From Glebionis coronaria (taxonomy: Eukaryota > Streptophyta > Magnoliopsida > Asterales > Asteraceae): DNA of 64,000 bases. The notes under the pieces are model-generated. The model was given only the letters and a program-made list of their open reading frames with translations. It had not been told where the DNA came from and searched no databases. The position numbers and the translations under genes were made by a program. The stretch covers positions 548,030,630 to 548,094,629 of the forward strand of contig CM046882.1 of NCBI GenBank assembly GCA_025667525.1, in the 5' to 3' direction. Positions 21,786 to 33,417 of this stretch are shown in pieces (within the stretch, counting starts at the first letter, position 1; the number at the start of each line of letters is the position of its first letter).

Positions 21786-24700
21786 TCGGAGATCGCTCTC
21801 AACTCAGAAATTTCGTCAGCAAGTTTCTTGGTACGGTTCGATTTGGAAATGATCATATTGCAAAGATAATGGGTTATGATGAATATCATATTGGGAATGT
21901 TATAATTTCAAGAGTGTATTATGTGGAAGGTCTCGGTCACAACTTATTTTCTGTGGGACAATTTTGTGATGCAAACCTAGAAGTTGCTTTTCGAGAGCAT
22001 ACCTGCTTCTTTCGTAATTTGGAAGGGGTTGATTTATTGAAAGGTAATCGAGGGAATAATTTGTACACTTTGTCTCTACAAGATATGATGGCCGCTTCTC
22101 CCGTATGTCTTTTCTCCAAAGCATCAAAGACTAAGTCATGGTTATGGCATCAACGGTTATCTCATCTTAACTTTGACGCTATTAATCATTTGGCAAAAAC
22201 CGAACTTGTTCGTTGTCTTCCTAAACTTTCATTTCACAAGGATCATTTGTGTTCCGCGTGTTCAATGGGGAAAAGCACTAAGAAATCATACAAACCCAAG
22301 ACTGAAGACACCAACCAAGAGAAACTTTATTTTTTGCATATGGATCTTTGCGGGCCAATGCGTGTTGAAAGTCTTGGTGGTAAAAAGTACATCCTCGTCA
22401 TGGTGGATGATTACTCTCGGTTTACATGGGTGAAATTTCTTGCAACAAAAGACGAGGCACCTAAAGTCATCATCGATTTTCTCAAGATGATTCAAGTGCG
22501 TCTCAACACTACTGTCCGACGCATTCGTACAGATAATGGAACCGAATTTGTGAATCAAACTTTGCGTAAGTATTATGAAGAAGTTGGCATATCTTATGAA
22601 ACATCCGTTGCTCGCACTCCATAACAAAACGGTGTCGTTGAAAGGCGAAATCGCACACTTATGGAAGATGCTAGAACGATGTTAATTTACGCAAAGGCTT
22701 CATTGTTTTTATGGGCAGAAGCAATATCTACAGCAGTGTACACCCAAAACCGGTCACTAATTCGAAAACGCCATGGTAACACACCTTATGAGCTTCTACA
22801 TGGAAAAGTACCAGATTTATCATATCTTAATGTATTTGGTTCTCTTTGCTATCCAAATAATGATGGTGACAATTTGGTAAAACTGCAACCAAAAGCTGAT
22901 ATTGTTATTTTCATTGGTTATGCACCTACAAAGAAAGCATACCGAATCTACAATCGTAATTCTCGTAAGATCCTCGAAACTATGAATGTTGATTTTGATG
23001 AGCTGACGGCAATGGCTTCAGAGCAAAGCAGCTCTGAACCCACACTTCATGAAATGGGACCCAGTTACATCAGCTTTGGTCTTGTCCCAAACAACCCTAC
23101 TTCATCATCATTTACACCACCTTCTAGGAATGTATGGTATACGTTGTTTCAACCGTTCTTTGATGAATTATTTACTCCTCCAAGTATTTTTGCTCCAGAA
23201 CCTGAGGTAATAGCTCTGGTTACCGAAGTTGTAGCTCCAGCAACCGAAGCACAATCTGCAACGTCTTCACCTACAATTGGTCAAGATATACCTTCAACAA
23301 GTAATTCTCAACCAACACCCGAATCAACTACCCATGTCATGCCTATTGATGATGAAGAGGATGATGATGATCATGACTTGGAATTTGCTCAAATGCGTGA
23401 ACTTCTATTCTTTGGTGTACCTATTCCCGACCATAATCAAGCCGGGTCGTCCACCTCAGAGGAAGCTCCTACTACTGTCTACTCCATTCTACGGATTCGT
23501 AAACATGACAGCAAGTGGACAAAGGATCATCCTATATATTCTATTATTGGTGAACCTAATCGTCCGGTATCCACACGAAATCAGTTACAAGAAAGCGCAA
23601 TGTTTTGTCATTTTGATGCTTTTCTCAGTGAAGTTGAACCTAAGACGTGGCAACAAGCTTTTATCCAATCATGTTGGATAGAAGCCATGCAAGAAGAACT
23701 TAATGAATTTATACGTCTTGCTGTATGGGAACTTGTCCCATGCTCGGATCAAGTGCAGTTACTCACTTTGAAATGGGTTTACAAGGTGAAATTCGACGAG
23801 TTAGGTGGAATATTGAAGAACAAAGCTCGACTAGTAGCTCGTGGATACAAACAATTACTAGGCATAGACTTTATGGAATCCTTTGCACTTGTTGCCCGTT
23901 TGGAAGCTATTAGACTATTCCTTGCTTATGCAGCCCACATGAATATGATCGTCTATCAAATGGATGTGAAGACGACATTTCTTAATGGTGAAATCAAGGA
24001 AGAGGTCTATGTTCAACAGCCGGATGGTTTTGTGAATTCTAAATATCATAATCATGTGTACAAGCTTAAGAAGGCTCTCTATGGGTTGAAGCAAGCTCGA
24101 GCGCATGGTATGATCTATTGTCACAATTCCTCATTACGCAAGGCTTCGCTAAAGGCAAGGTGGATCCCATGTTGTTCATTCAGAAACGAGGTAAAGATAT
24201 GATTATGGTATAAATATATGTTGATGATATTATATTTGCTGCCTCGACCCAAACCTTATCGGATGAGTTTGGGACACTCATGTCTTCTAAGTTTAAGATG
24301 TCAATGATGGGTAGGGTACCATTCTTCTTAGGTCTTCAGATATCTCAGAGTCCCAGAGGCATCTTTATCAATCAATCCAAGTATGCCCTTGAATCTCTTA
24401 AGAAATATAAGATGGAATCTTGTGACCCCGTGGATACTCTGATGGTGGAACGAACTAAGCTTGATGCAGATCCACATGTAGTTGCCTTTGATCCGACACT
24501 TTATCAGGGAATGATCGGTACCCTTCTGTATATCACAGCTAGTCAACACGACCTTCAGTTTGCTATCTGTATGTGTGCTCGGTATCAAACTAGGCCTACT
24601 GAGTTACACTTAGCTACTGTTAAACGGATCTTTCGGTATCTTAAAGGAACCATTAATCGGGGGGCTTTAGTATTCGAAGGACTCTTCGATTACACTAATG

Positions 24701-25201
24701 GCATATGCAGATGCGGATCACGCGGGTTGTCAAGATACAAGGCGTAGCACAAGTGGAACTTTGCAACTACTAGGAGATCGACTAATTAGTTGGGCATCAA
24801 AAAGGCAGAAAAGCGCTGCAATTTGAAGTACGGAAGCAGAATACATAGCTATGTCCGGTTGCTATGCTCAAATTCTTTGGATGAGATCGCAATTAACCGA
24901 CTATGGTCTAGTTTTCAACAAAATTCCGATGTACTGCGACAATAAAAGTGCAATTGCCTTATGCTGCAACAATGTTCAATTCTCCCGGTCGAAGCATATT
25001 GACATTCGCTACCACTTTATCAAGGAGCAAGTGGAAAATGGAGTGATAGAGCTTTACTTTGTCTGATCTGAGTATCAATTGGCGAATATTTTCACAAAGG
25101 CTTTAGATCGCGCTCGAATGGAATTTTTGGCCGACAAGCTAGGTTTGAGAACTTTCTCGCCTGAGACTCTTAAGGAACTGGCAGATGAAGGGAAAGAATA
25201 G
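21728..25201 (+). pseudogene. Copia3 pol (multiple stops and frameshifts)
   Basis: The pol frame opens after a TGA at 21725-21727. Protease DSGCSKHM, integrase zinc head (WLWHQRLSH, CSACSMGKS), [16 protein letters not shown] and VERRN are present, as are RT with YVDD (near 24225) and RNase H ([10 protein letters not shown]). Lesions: TAG 21752-21754, TAA 22622-22624, a frameshift near 24095, TAA 24211-24213, a frameshift near 24660, TGA 24824-24826 and TGA 25064-25066. Most of the stops are one C-to-T (or G-to-A) change from the codon in Copia2. The likely original stop is TAG at 25199-25201. Confidence 0.93.
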
Positions 25202-27439
25202 TGGTGGTAAACTATTCTTCGTATCCTTGGTGATCATATGTATATATTGTTTATATTTTTATCCACAAAAGCAAAATACAAAAATATAAAACCATATAAA
25301 AACCATAAAAATTGAAAAATTCATAAAAATCCAAAAATATTTTTACTTTATTTTTCAAAGGCATGTCTTTTGGGACGATAATATTTATGGCCTTAGAAAT
25401 GTTGATTAGTATTGACACGGCGCCATAAATAGAGTTCGTACAAAATTTGTAAATATTTCATAAAACATGCCTATATGGCTTGTAGTTATTTCAGACTGCA
25501 ACCCGTTTTTCATATTAAAGTCAAGTATTTCTTATGAAAGCTTTGGCTCTCAACGAGAATTAATTTTCTCGGGCATGGTTTACTTTATAACCATGTAACG
25601 GATTGTGTTTACGTTATAACACAATCTAACACGGATATATGTACGCATCAGTGCATTTATTTGTTAAAATAAGATAAATCTTGTTTTTATGAAGTTATCA
25701 TCTCTACAACCATAGCACTCTACAATTGGTATCTACATACTCGATGATGCAACTACTCAAACGACGACTACAGCTCTTTCAATAGAACACGGGTCAACAA
25801 TTGAGGGGGAGCAATTGTCCAAAATTCAGAATCTTCGATGCTGAAAAGTTCACAAACTGGTGTCAAGACAACAATACCAATCGTACATGTGGTGTCAAGA
25901 GATGACTCTAGACGTGAAAAGGCGACCAACATTTACCGACAAGAACCATGTGATCTTATTATATGATGTTCTCATCAATCAGGTCCAACCTTGTCAATTT
26001 ATTCTAATATGGTGAATATGTGATCATGTTACAAATTGGTATCATATCTCTCACATTGGTATCATGGAGATTAAACGGACTTGCATTTTTCTTCCCAAAA
26101 CTTTGTTAAAACTTCATTAGATCAATTGATATTAAAATCATCGATTGGGTTAATATTTTTAATATGGGGGAGAAAATGTGATTTAATATGGGAAATGATT
26201 AATCAAAAATGGTTTGACTTAACGTGATAGCTCATCCCGACATGTGCAAAATGTTTTCGAATATCGTGGCATATGTTAAGGGGGAGCAAAATGGATTTGC
26301 TATACCAAAATGGATTTCATGGTGACATATACTTACCCACAACCCATTTATTTCACAACAATGAAGATTATGGTGACATAATGATGGTAGGATAGGTTAA
26401 GTCCAATGCTTCATCCAAAACCGGAGGAATCTTCCCAAGGACATTCCATAGCTAGAAATAGTAGTCCTTAGGAAATATGGGGAAGATTGTGAATGTAGTT
26501 GAATGCCGACCAAGTACTTAAGTTAGCACTGGAACAATCACAAAAAGGTGCTAGTTATGACGTATTGGTAAGCATTGAAGGGGTTGAAGAATGAAAAAGA
26601 ATTGTAAAGATAAAGGGTGTAAAGAAAGAAGCCCTCCTTACAACCTTAGGCAGAAACCGGGTCAATACATATGTTATTGAGATCATTTTTAATGATGCTT
26701 AATATTGAAGATAAGACATCATGGACCCAGTGATTCAATGCACAACCCATCCCAGCTAACTCACTTATTCTCAAAATATATTTGTTTTAATCACACGGAG
26801 ACAACGCATTATCTATTGGTTTATTCACTCCGAATAAATTGGTATTGAAATGATGGCACTCCTCTCCAGCCTCCGATCACTAAAAAATCCAAAATGCACG
26901 TTCGAGTCTAGAACTATTTGAGATCATCAAATATCTCATTAGGACGCACTTTCATATTTCCTTGCTTCTTCACACACTGTGAAATGTAAGAAAGATCTTA
27001 AGAGACCTACGCAAAATCTTCATGATCTTGCCTGAACATCCGAGTAATACAAAAGTATTTACAATGAAGATGGAAATCCTTCTTGAGCAAATATAAAAAA
27101 GCTCATGGTAGGTGACTTGTGCGATTCTTTATGAATCAAGCTTGTGATAACTGGAAAGCAACACTTGTTTAATTCTTACTTGAATTTAGACACGTTTCAG
27201 GCCTCGACGGAACATCTCAGTGATCTTGACAGAACACTTAGAGTGACACCCTAGTGTTCACAGTGATGAGTGGAAATCCTTCTAGTGTTAACCTCAAACA
27301 GCACTTGGTAGGTAACTTGCAAGATTCTATATGAATCAAGCTTGTGAAAACTGGAAAGCAACGATGGTGTGATTCTTTAATGTATCAAACTTGTTCTAGG
27401 AATCGGGATTGACGGCTTCAATTATGCGGATAATTTTAT
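25202..27439 (+). other. Copia3 3' untranslated tail, part 1
   Basis: No coding frame. PPT-like tracts lie at about 25803 (GAGGGGGAG), 26165 (TGGGGGAG) and 26277 (TTAAGGGGGAG). A diverged direct-repeat pair is at about 27060-27180 and 27270-27380. It ends with TTTAT (27435-27439), one copy of the Copia2 target duplication. Confidence 0.8.
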
Positions 27440-27769
27440 TGTTAGAAATACGTTTTACGTATATTAGAAGTATCGGTCACTCCACAATAATATTTATGTT
27501 GTAATAGCTCGTAGTTAGAAAGTAGTCATTAGTTACTTATTAACTTAAGTAAGAACCGGTCCATGGGCTTGTCATGGACCGGCCCAAGCCCATGTTATGC
27601 TTGGAACTATAAATACCCCTTTCCACCATGGAAAGGGGTTGGTTGTTGTCATTTCTTGTTTTCCATATTAATAAAATACACATAGTTTCTCTCACTTTCT
27701 CTCTCTAACTTTCTCTCTCTAGAAATCAACAAACCCCTTCATAGATTCATTGATTATCAATATTCTACA
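27440..27769 (+). repeat. Copia2 5' LTR (330 bp)
   Basis: TG...CA ends (TGTTAGAAATACG, CAATATTCTACA). It holds two overlapping 10-bp inverted repeats (27557-27594), the TATA box, and CT-rich tracts (27684-27721). Confidence 0.96.
27557..27615 (+). promoter_or_regulatory. Copia2 LTR core promoter: TATA box with upstream overlapping hairpins
   Basis: TATAAATA is at 27608-27615. Just upstream, CCGGTCCATG/CATGGACCGG (27557-27566, 27573-27582) and CATGGGCTTG/CAAGCCCATG (27562-27571, 27585-27594) are perfect 10-bp inverted repeats that share bases, so only one can form at a time. GGCCCA and AAGCCCA resemble plant site II (TGGGCY) elements. Function is inferred. Confidence 0.7.
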
Positions 27770-27771
27770 TT

Positions 27772-27784
27772 TGGTATCAAGAGC
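27772..27784 (+). promoter_or_regulatory. Copia2 primer-binding site (Met-tRNA type)
   Basis: TGGTATCAAGAGC, 2 nt after the LTR. It is the same variant as in Copia1. Confidence 0.88.
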
Positions 27785-28034
27785 TATGGGTGATTTAAGG
27801 TAGTGATTTGTGTGGTTTTTTTAGTTTTTGATTGTATTAGTGTTCTTTAAGAAAAATCATCTTGATTCTTGGTGTTTTTGGTGTTTTTGTGATTGGGATT
27901 AATGGATAAGTATTAGTTGTTACTTATTTTAGTCGAAAGCACAAAACTTTTTGGGTTATTTGGTCAAAATCTGGGCTTAATCTTCATTTTTGGTGTTCGA
28001 CTGTTCATCGGAACGAGTTACTGTTTATTCAGCA
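27785..28034 (+). other. Copia2 5' leader before the repeat array
   Basis: T-rich untranslated sequence. Short frames beginning here run open through the array only because the array period is a multiple of three. Confidence 0.75.
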
Positions 28035-28450
28035 AAAGTTCCGGATCAAGGAGTTCCGGATCAAGAAGTTCCGGATCAAGAAGTTCCGGATCAAGGAGTT
28101 CCGGATCAAGGAGTTCCGGATCAAGGAGTTCCGGATCAAGGAGTTCCGAGTCAAGAAGTTCCGAATCAAGAAACTTCCGAACCAAGAAGTTCCGGATCAA
28201 GAAACTTCCGAACCAAGAACTTCCGAGTCAAGAAGTTCCGGATCAAGCCAAACTTCCGAACCAAGAACTTCCGAGTCAAGAAGTTCCGGATCAAGCCAAA
28301 GTTCCGAACCAAGAACTTCCGAACCAAGAAGTTCCGGATCAATCCAAAAGTTCCGAATCAAGGTAATCTTCCGAATCAACAAAAAGTTCCGAATCAAGGT
28401 AATCTTCCGAATCAAACTTCCGAATCAACAAAAAGTTCCGAATCAAGGGT
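28035..28450 (+). repeat. Leader array 1: 15-bp TTCCGGATCAAG minisatellite in Copia2
   Basis: About 27 copies of a 15-16 bp unit. The first eight are near-perfect (AGTTCCGGATCAAGG or ...AAGA), and later ones vary to TTCCGAATCAAG, TTCCGAGTCAAG and ACTTCCGAACCAAG. Where GAACTTC and GAAGTTC units alternate (28190-28330) they can pair as hairpins with 7-bp stems and 8-nt loops. The array ends 134 nt before the gag ATG. Frames through it would give VPDQG or SSGSR repeats, which I take as incidental. Confidence 0.93.
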
Positions 28451-28584
28451 TATTTTGCTTGTTTTTTCGACGATTTTTTAGAGGATTTAATCTTGGTTTC
28501 TCACAACAAAAACACAACACAACTCACAAGCTTTACTTCACTGCTCGATCAACCGATAATCTCTGTTTCTTTGAAGAAAACAAA

Positions 28585-31500
28585 ATGAATCCAAATTCAG
28601 TAATGCCTCAGATGACATCTCTTACGGATATATCAATCATAACGGGAACTGATAGCCGTCCACCGATGCTTATTAAAGAGGTGTTTGAGGCATGGCAAGG
28701 TCGAATGATGCAATATCTAAAGGGGAAACCGACATACGGAAGGCTTATGGTCAAATCGATTTTGAATGGTCCACTCGACTATGGTACCATTACGGTTGAC
28801 AACGTGACTAGACCACGAGAATTTGAAGAACTCACTCCAGCTCAACAACTTGTTGCAGATGCAGATGAAAAAGCTCTTCAAACAATTCTCCAAGCTCTTC
28901 CCCATGACATCTATAGGATGGTGAGTCAGTATACGGTGGCAAAGGATCTATGGGAACGTCTTAAGGTGTTGCTACAAGGAACGTCTCTCACCAAACAGGA
29001 AAGGGAATGTCAGTTGTATGACCTGTTTGATAGATTCACGTACAACCCAGGGGAAACGCTTCACGATTATTACTTCCGATTCACCACACTCATGAATGAT
29101 CTGAACGTATACAATCTTGTGATTGCACCATTCCAGGTTAACACCAAATTCTTGAATACTCTACCTCAAGCTGAATGGGGTGAGTACATTACCGATGTCA
29201 AGTTAACCAGGGATCTGCATAAGTGCAATTTGGATCAAATATATGCCTTCCTTCAGCAGCATGAGAAGCATGTGATTATGCACCGTTCTCCTCGCAGTAT
29301 GTACCCAGATTCCTTAGCTTTGATGGCGAATCAACCAAGCTTGTCTCACAACAACACACCTTATATCTTGGGACATCAAGCTTATCATCAATCACCTTAC
29401 ATGACACCAGCCTTTCCCCAATACTCGATTCTACCACAACCACCCACCTCACATCAGCAACAATATCGGTTCAATGCACCTTCACCACAGTATGCTTCAC
29501 AACTTCATCCAGCAAATGTTGCACCTTATGCTCAGCCTTCATATTCTTCTTATCAAGAGAATGCAGCATATCCAACAAGCTACCTTGATCAAATGAGTAT
29601 TCCTTCTACTGATTATGCAGCTCATCCAGATCAAGCACTGTATTGTGATGATGAGGAAGTCCCCGTTCCTGTATTCCAACAAGGAGCTGACCCAGTTGAA
29701 GTGCTAACTACTATGTCTGCTTATCTCACAAGAACTTTAAGCAAACGAGGATTCAGAGGATCAGCTCCTACCAACAATCAGTTGAGGAATTCATCCAATT
29801 CTCGCCAACAAGCTACAATTGAGAATGGCAGGGTAATGGTTCAGCCAATTCAACCATATCAGGGGAGAACTTCCACGTCAACCAATGTTCGCACCGTCAA
29901 TCCTGCTCCTGCTCCAATGGTCAACAACCCTCCACGGGCTAATACAGGCAAGTTGAGAATGATTACATGCTACAACTGCAAGGAAGAGGGTCATATGTCC
30001 AGGGATTGTAAGAAACCCAAGAGGAGAAGGGATGGACAGTGGTTTGCAGAAAAGATCTATCTGGTAAATGCTCAGGCGCAAGGAAGAGAACTTGATGAAG
30101 AGGAGCTTGCATTTCTTGCTGACCCAGGGATTGCTGAACAAGACGTTGTCACTACGCAGAATGCAGCTTACCAAGCCGATGATCTTGATGTGTATGACTC
30201 CGACTGTGATGACTTTCAATCTGCAAAGGCTGCTCTCATGGCAACTATCTCCAGCTTAGGGCCAGAAAAGAGATCTGAGGTACTTATTAATACCACCAAT
30301 AATACCACTGATGCTAGTATTCAACCACATCAAGTTGTGCAAGTGAGTGCTGACTCGAACGAATCTTCGGTGGTGAGTCCTTCAAACGAGGAGACAAACA
30401 ATGATAGCAATATCAATGTGAGTCCCCAGACTTTGAGTGAATCACAACCGGGACCCAGTTCGCATACGCCTATTCCTGCTCAACAAGATTTGGTCATGGT
30501 TCCTGCTACATTACTTAGCCAAATGAATGCTGCACTCTTAGAAACCTTAGCTAAGAATAAGAATTTGTCTGATGAGCTTTCCTTAAGCAATGAGAAAGTA
30601 CAAACTTTGGAACTAGTGCCTTCGTCTAGTGTTCTCATAAATCTCGAATATGATCATTTTAGAAACAAACAAATGGGTCACTTGCAAGAGATCGAAAACT
30701 TAAGAGCAAATCTGTCTAATGAACTTAAAGAAAAGGAGTTAGTGGTCACTAATTTTCAAAAACTTCAAACTGATTTTGAATTACTCGAATCTAAGAAGAA
30801 TGAAATGGAGATTAATGCTGCTAATAAGATTAGAAGTCTAGACTACTTGCTTTTAAGACAATACGCTGCTTCTCAACTAGTGCACTTATTTGATGCTTCA
30901 TTTAGAGAGTTTAACTTATCACGTCAAAAAGGCCTTCCCCCTAACCCAAAGTATGCAAAACAAGCTTTTAGACATAGTCCAAGATTGTATAATGCAACTC
31001 AATTAGGATTGGCCTTAGACCCGATTGTTTTTCCCGATGATCGAACAAATAAGGATCTAGTTGATGAGGATCGGTCATACAATTCAGCAAAATATCCAGA
31101 TTGTGATTATTTTAAAATGAATAAGGAGCTTGCAAAAACTGATTTTAGAGTTCGCTTCCATATGGACAAGGATCTCATCACAGCACCAACCTACATGATA
31201 GAGGAAGAAAGCCCTAGTACATTTCCTACACTTGTCAACATGGAAGGTCCCAAGGAAATTCCAAAGAATCTTCCACCTGTTAGCACTGTATGGTTAAACT
31301 TGCAAGAGATTAACCGATACTTTACTAACTTTGACAAGGTCATTTTGGAATGTACGACTTCAAATGGCTTAAACGCCGGAGAATGGGCTTTCGAACACAT
31401 GAACGAGGTGTTTAAAACTGAGATCAATCCGTTTGTCGAAAGTCTAAAAGGAAGTTTTGCATCTCTTAAGGAAAATCTTCAGTTTGAAATTGGGGAAGTT

Positions 31501-33417
31501 CAAAAAGTGTTTTATGAAATGGACACCGCTTACGAACTGCAACTAATTGAAAAAGAAAAGATTTTAACCGAATATGACCGATTCTTGTCCGAAGTAATCT
31601 CGTGTGATGTGCTTACTACTGTAAATGTTAATTATTCGAATGAGCTTACATCCGCTATGATGAATTGTGATGCTGTGCATATTTGTGATGATGTTTGTGA
31701 TCTTTCTGTAAATGTTGCTGAAACTGTAAATGAGGTAGATAATCATTCTTGTCACGAATCTAACGCTGAGTTTTTAAAGCTACAAGATTCTTACAATTTA
31801 CTTTCAAAACGCTTTAATCAACTAGAACAACACTGTATATCTTTAGAATCAAAACAACAAACTCAAAATGAGGATCTTTTGATATCAAATGGTTGTGAGA
31901 ACGGTGTTGAGACTAGTGACAAGATGATTGCAATTGTTAAGACATTAGAGGAAGAAATCATGAGATTGAAGAGAGAGGTATCATCAAAGGAAACATTAAA
32001 AAAGGAACTAGAGGCTGCAGAGTCTAAAAACCAGGTCTTAGAAATTAGACTATCAACTGTTCTAGGGGAGATGGATCGGACAAGGCAGGGACTATCCGCT
32101 CTTTATGGTTCACTAGAAGAACGCTTCGCTTTTAATGCGGCACAGCAACAATATTATGTTGAACAACTGAACCAAAGATGCGAGGAAATCTCTGACTTGA
32201 ACATCCTGCTCATAGACAAAAATATGGTTTTGGCTGAGTTAAAGGAGACACTTCTTCTCACCCGACAAGAAGTTGTTGATAACTTAGCTACCGACTCTGC
32301 ATCGTCCACTAGTGCTCCAACAACCACGTCAGTAGTGCTTTATAAGAATCCACTTCATAAGAGAAACCAGGTTACCTATGATGATTATATGAGGAATGCC
32401 ATTAAGCATGTCGATCTTCTTAGGGATATTTTAGACGATCTTTATGCCTTAGATCCCTCAAGTAGCGACTATTATTCGGCTCATGAATATGTTAAGCGAG
32501 TTCAATATTGCCTAGCATATTTGCAATACATAGGTACACCAGGTTCTGCACTACTTAATAATAGGCCCATTGCTGTCACTCCATTTAATAAGACTCCAGG
32601 AGCGAAACCGTCATTGGCACAATCAAGTAAGACACCTTTAAAACCTGTTGCTAATGTTCCCACTTTGCCTTCTACAGGATTAAAAGCGACTACTAAGGCT
32701 AAAGGATCGCCACTCAAGAAAGCTAAGATCAAGCCCTCCACTAGTAGTGCCACAAAGAAGAAAGTAGAAGTCCACAATAGGAATGCTAGTTCAGTTTTAA
32801 ATAAAACGAATCATGTTAAGACTAAAAGCTCTACGCCTGTGCAGCAGCCTAAACCATTCGTGAATTCTGATTTAAATTGTTGGAATTGTAATGAATGTAT
32901 ATTTTCCCAGCGTCATGATTTGTGTCTGATTGATCACGTTAATGAAATGAATGCTATTAAGAATGGTCTTGAATGGAAGCCAACGGGTAGAACTCGTGCC
33001 CAAGTTGGCTGGCAATGGCGTCCCACTGGTAGGACCTTTACATTAGATGGAAAAATGTGCCCTTTAACTAGGAATGCATCCATTGAGGTTAGGTCTGAGC
33101 GTCCTTTAGTTAGGAACACTCGCACTCAAGTATGGAAACAGCGCCCTTTAACTAGGTCAGCCCCCACTATAGTGCCTATCAGTGAAGAAATACCTCAGGA
33201 TTTAAGCCAACTAGAATCTACACCACCAATTAAGAAGAAGAAGGCTAGGAAATCTAAGAAACCTAGAGTTAGCAAATCTAAGATTATTAAATCTGTACCT
33301 GCTAATAACAAGGAACACTCAGATTCCGATACCTCTACATTGTCTTTGTGTGGTGATATTTTCAGGTGGTCCAAATCATCCTGTGGTATTTGGACTCCGG
33401 TTGTTCAAAACATATGA
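28585..33417 (+). CDS. Copia2 gag, giant SIRE-type (about 1610 aa)
   Basis: The start chosen is the ATG at 28585 (AAACAAAATGAATCC). The open frame extends to 28459 without support. Gag packages the element RNA into virus-like particles. Residues about 40-230 form the Copia-type capsid domain ([20 protein letters not shown]). About 240-400 is Q/P/Y-rich. A CCHC zinc knuckle, [14 protein letters not shown], is at 462-475. From about 640 to 1250 it is rich in predicted coiled coil ([22 protein letters not shown]). Residues 1432-1452 hold a second Cys/His cluster ([16 protein letters not shown]) that could bind metal. Then come PTGR and CPLTR-type repeats and a Lys-rich tail. The tail after the knuckle is far longer than in a typical 300-500 aa Copia gag. 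Gag ends 61 nt inside the pol frame. Confidence 0.93.
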   Translation: MNPNSVMPQMTSLTDISIITGTDSRPPMLIKEVFEAWQGRMMQYLKGKPTYGRLMVKSILNGPLDYGTITVDNVTRPREFEELTPAQQLVADADEKALQTILQALPHDIYRMVSQYTVAKDLWERLKVLLQGTSLTKQERECQLYDLFDRFTYNPGETLHDYYFRFTTLMNDLNVYNLVIAPFQVNTKFLNTLPQAEWGEYITDVKLTRDLHKCNLDQIYAFLQQHEKHVIMHRSPRSMYPDSLALMANQPSLSHNNTPYILGHQAYHQSPYMTPAFPQYSILPQPPTSHQQQYRFNAPSPQYASQLHPANVAPYAQPSYSSYQENAAYPTSYLDQMSIPSTDYAAHPDQALYCDDEEVPVPVFQQGADPVEVLTTMSAYLTRTLSKRGFRGSAPTNNQLRNSSNSRQQATIENGRVMVQPIQPYQGRTSTSTNVRTVNPAPAPMVNNPPRANTGKLRMITCYNCKEEGHMSRDCKKPKRRRDGQWFAEKIYLVNAQAQGRELDEEELAFLADPGIAEQDVVTTQNAAYQADDLDVYDSDCDDFQSAKAALMATISSLGPEKRSEVLINTTNNTTDASIQPHQVVQVSADSNESSVVSPSNEETNNDSNINVSPQTLSESQPGPSSHTPIPAQQDLVMVPATLLSQMNAALLETLAKNKNLSDELSLSNEKVQTLELVPSSSVLINLEYDHFRNKQMGHLQEIENLRANLSNELKEKELVVTNFQKLQTDFELLESKKNEMEINAANKIRSLDYLLLRQYAASQLVHLFDASFREFNLSRQKGLPPNPKYAKQAFRHSPRLYNATQLGLALDPIVFPDDRTNKDLVDEDRSYNSAKYPDCDYFKMNKELAKTDFRVRFHMDKDLITAPTYMIEEESPSTFPTLVNMEGPKEIPKNLPPVSTVWLNLQEINRYFTNFDKVILECTTSNGLNAGEWAFEHMNEVFKTEINPFVESLKGSFASLKENLQFEIGEVQKVFYEMDTAYELQLIEKEKILTEYDRFLSEVISCDVLTTVNVNYSNELTSAMMNCDAVHICDDVCDLSVNVAETVNEVDNHSCHESNAEFLKLQDSYNLLSKRFNQLEQHCISLESKQQTQNEDLLISNGCENGVETSDKMIAIVKTLEEEIMRLKREVSSKETLKKELEAAESKNQVLEIRLSTVLGEMDRTRQGLSALYGSLEERFAFNAAQQQYYVEQLNQRCEEISDLNILLIDKNMVLAELKETLLLTRQEVVDNLATDSASSTSAPTTTSVVLYKNPLHKRNQVTYDDYMRNAIKHVDLLRDILDDLYALDPSSSDYYSAHEYVKRVQYCLAYLQYIGTPGSALLNNRPIAVTPFNKTPGAKPSLAQSSKTPLKPVANVPTLPSTGLKATTKAKGSPLKKAKIKPSTSSATKKKVEVHNRNASSVLNKTNHVKTKSSTPVQQPKPFVNSDLNCWNCNECIFSQRHDLCLIDHVNEMNAIKNGLEWKPTGRTRAQVGWQWRPTGRTFTLDGKMCPLTRNASIEVRSERPLVRNTRTQVWKQRPLTRSAPTIVPISEEIPQDLSQLESTPPIKKKKARKSKKPRVSKSKIIKSVPANNKEHSDSDTSTLSLCGDIFRWSKSSCGIWTPVVQNI
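33357..33417 (+). promoter_or_regulatory. gag/pol frame overlap (candidate -1 recoding or splice site)
   Basis: Gag and pol share 61 nt here, 58 nt in Copia1 (11851-11908) and 58 nt in Copia3 (21728-21785). In each the pol frame is bounded upstream by a TGA. I see no canonical X-XXY-YYZ slippery heptamer. TATTTTCAG|GTGG would also serve as a splice acceptor in Copia2. The mechanism is unknown. Confidence 0.6.

Noticed and set aside
27917..28481. Open frames giving SSGSR or VPDQG repeats, possibly a repeat protein
   Set aside because: They arise because the 15-bp array unit is a multiple of three. They have no conserved flanks and end before gag.
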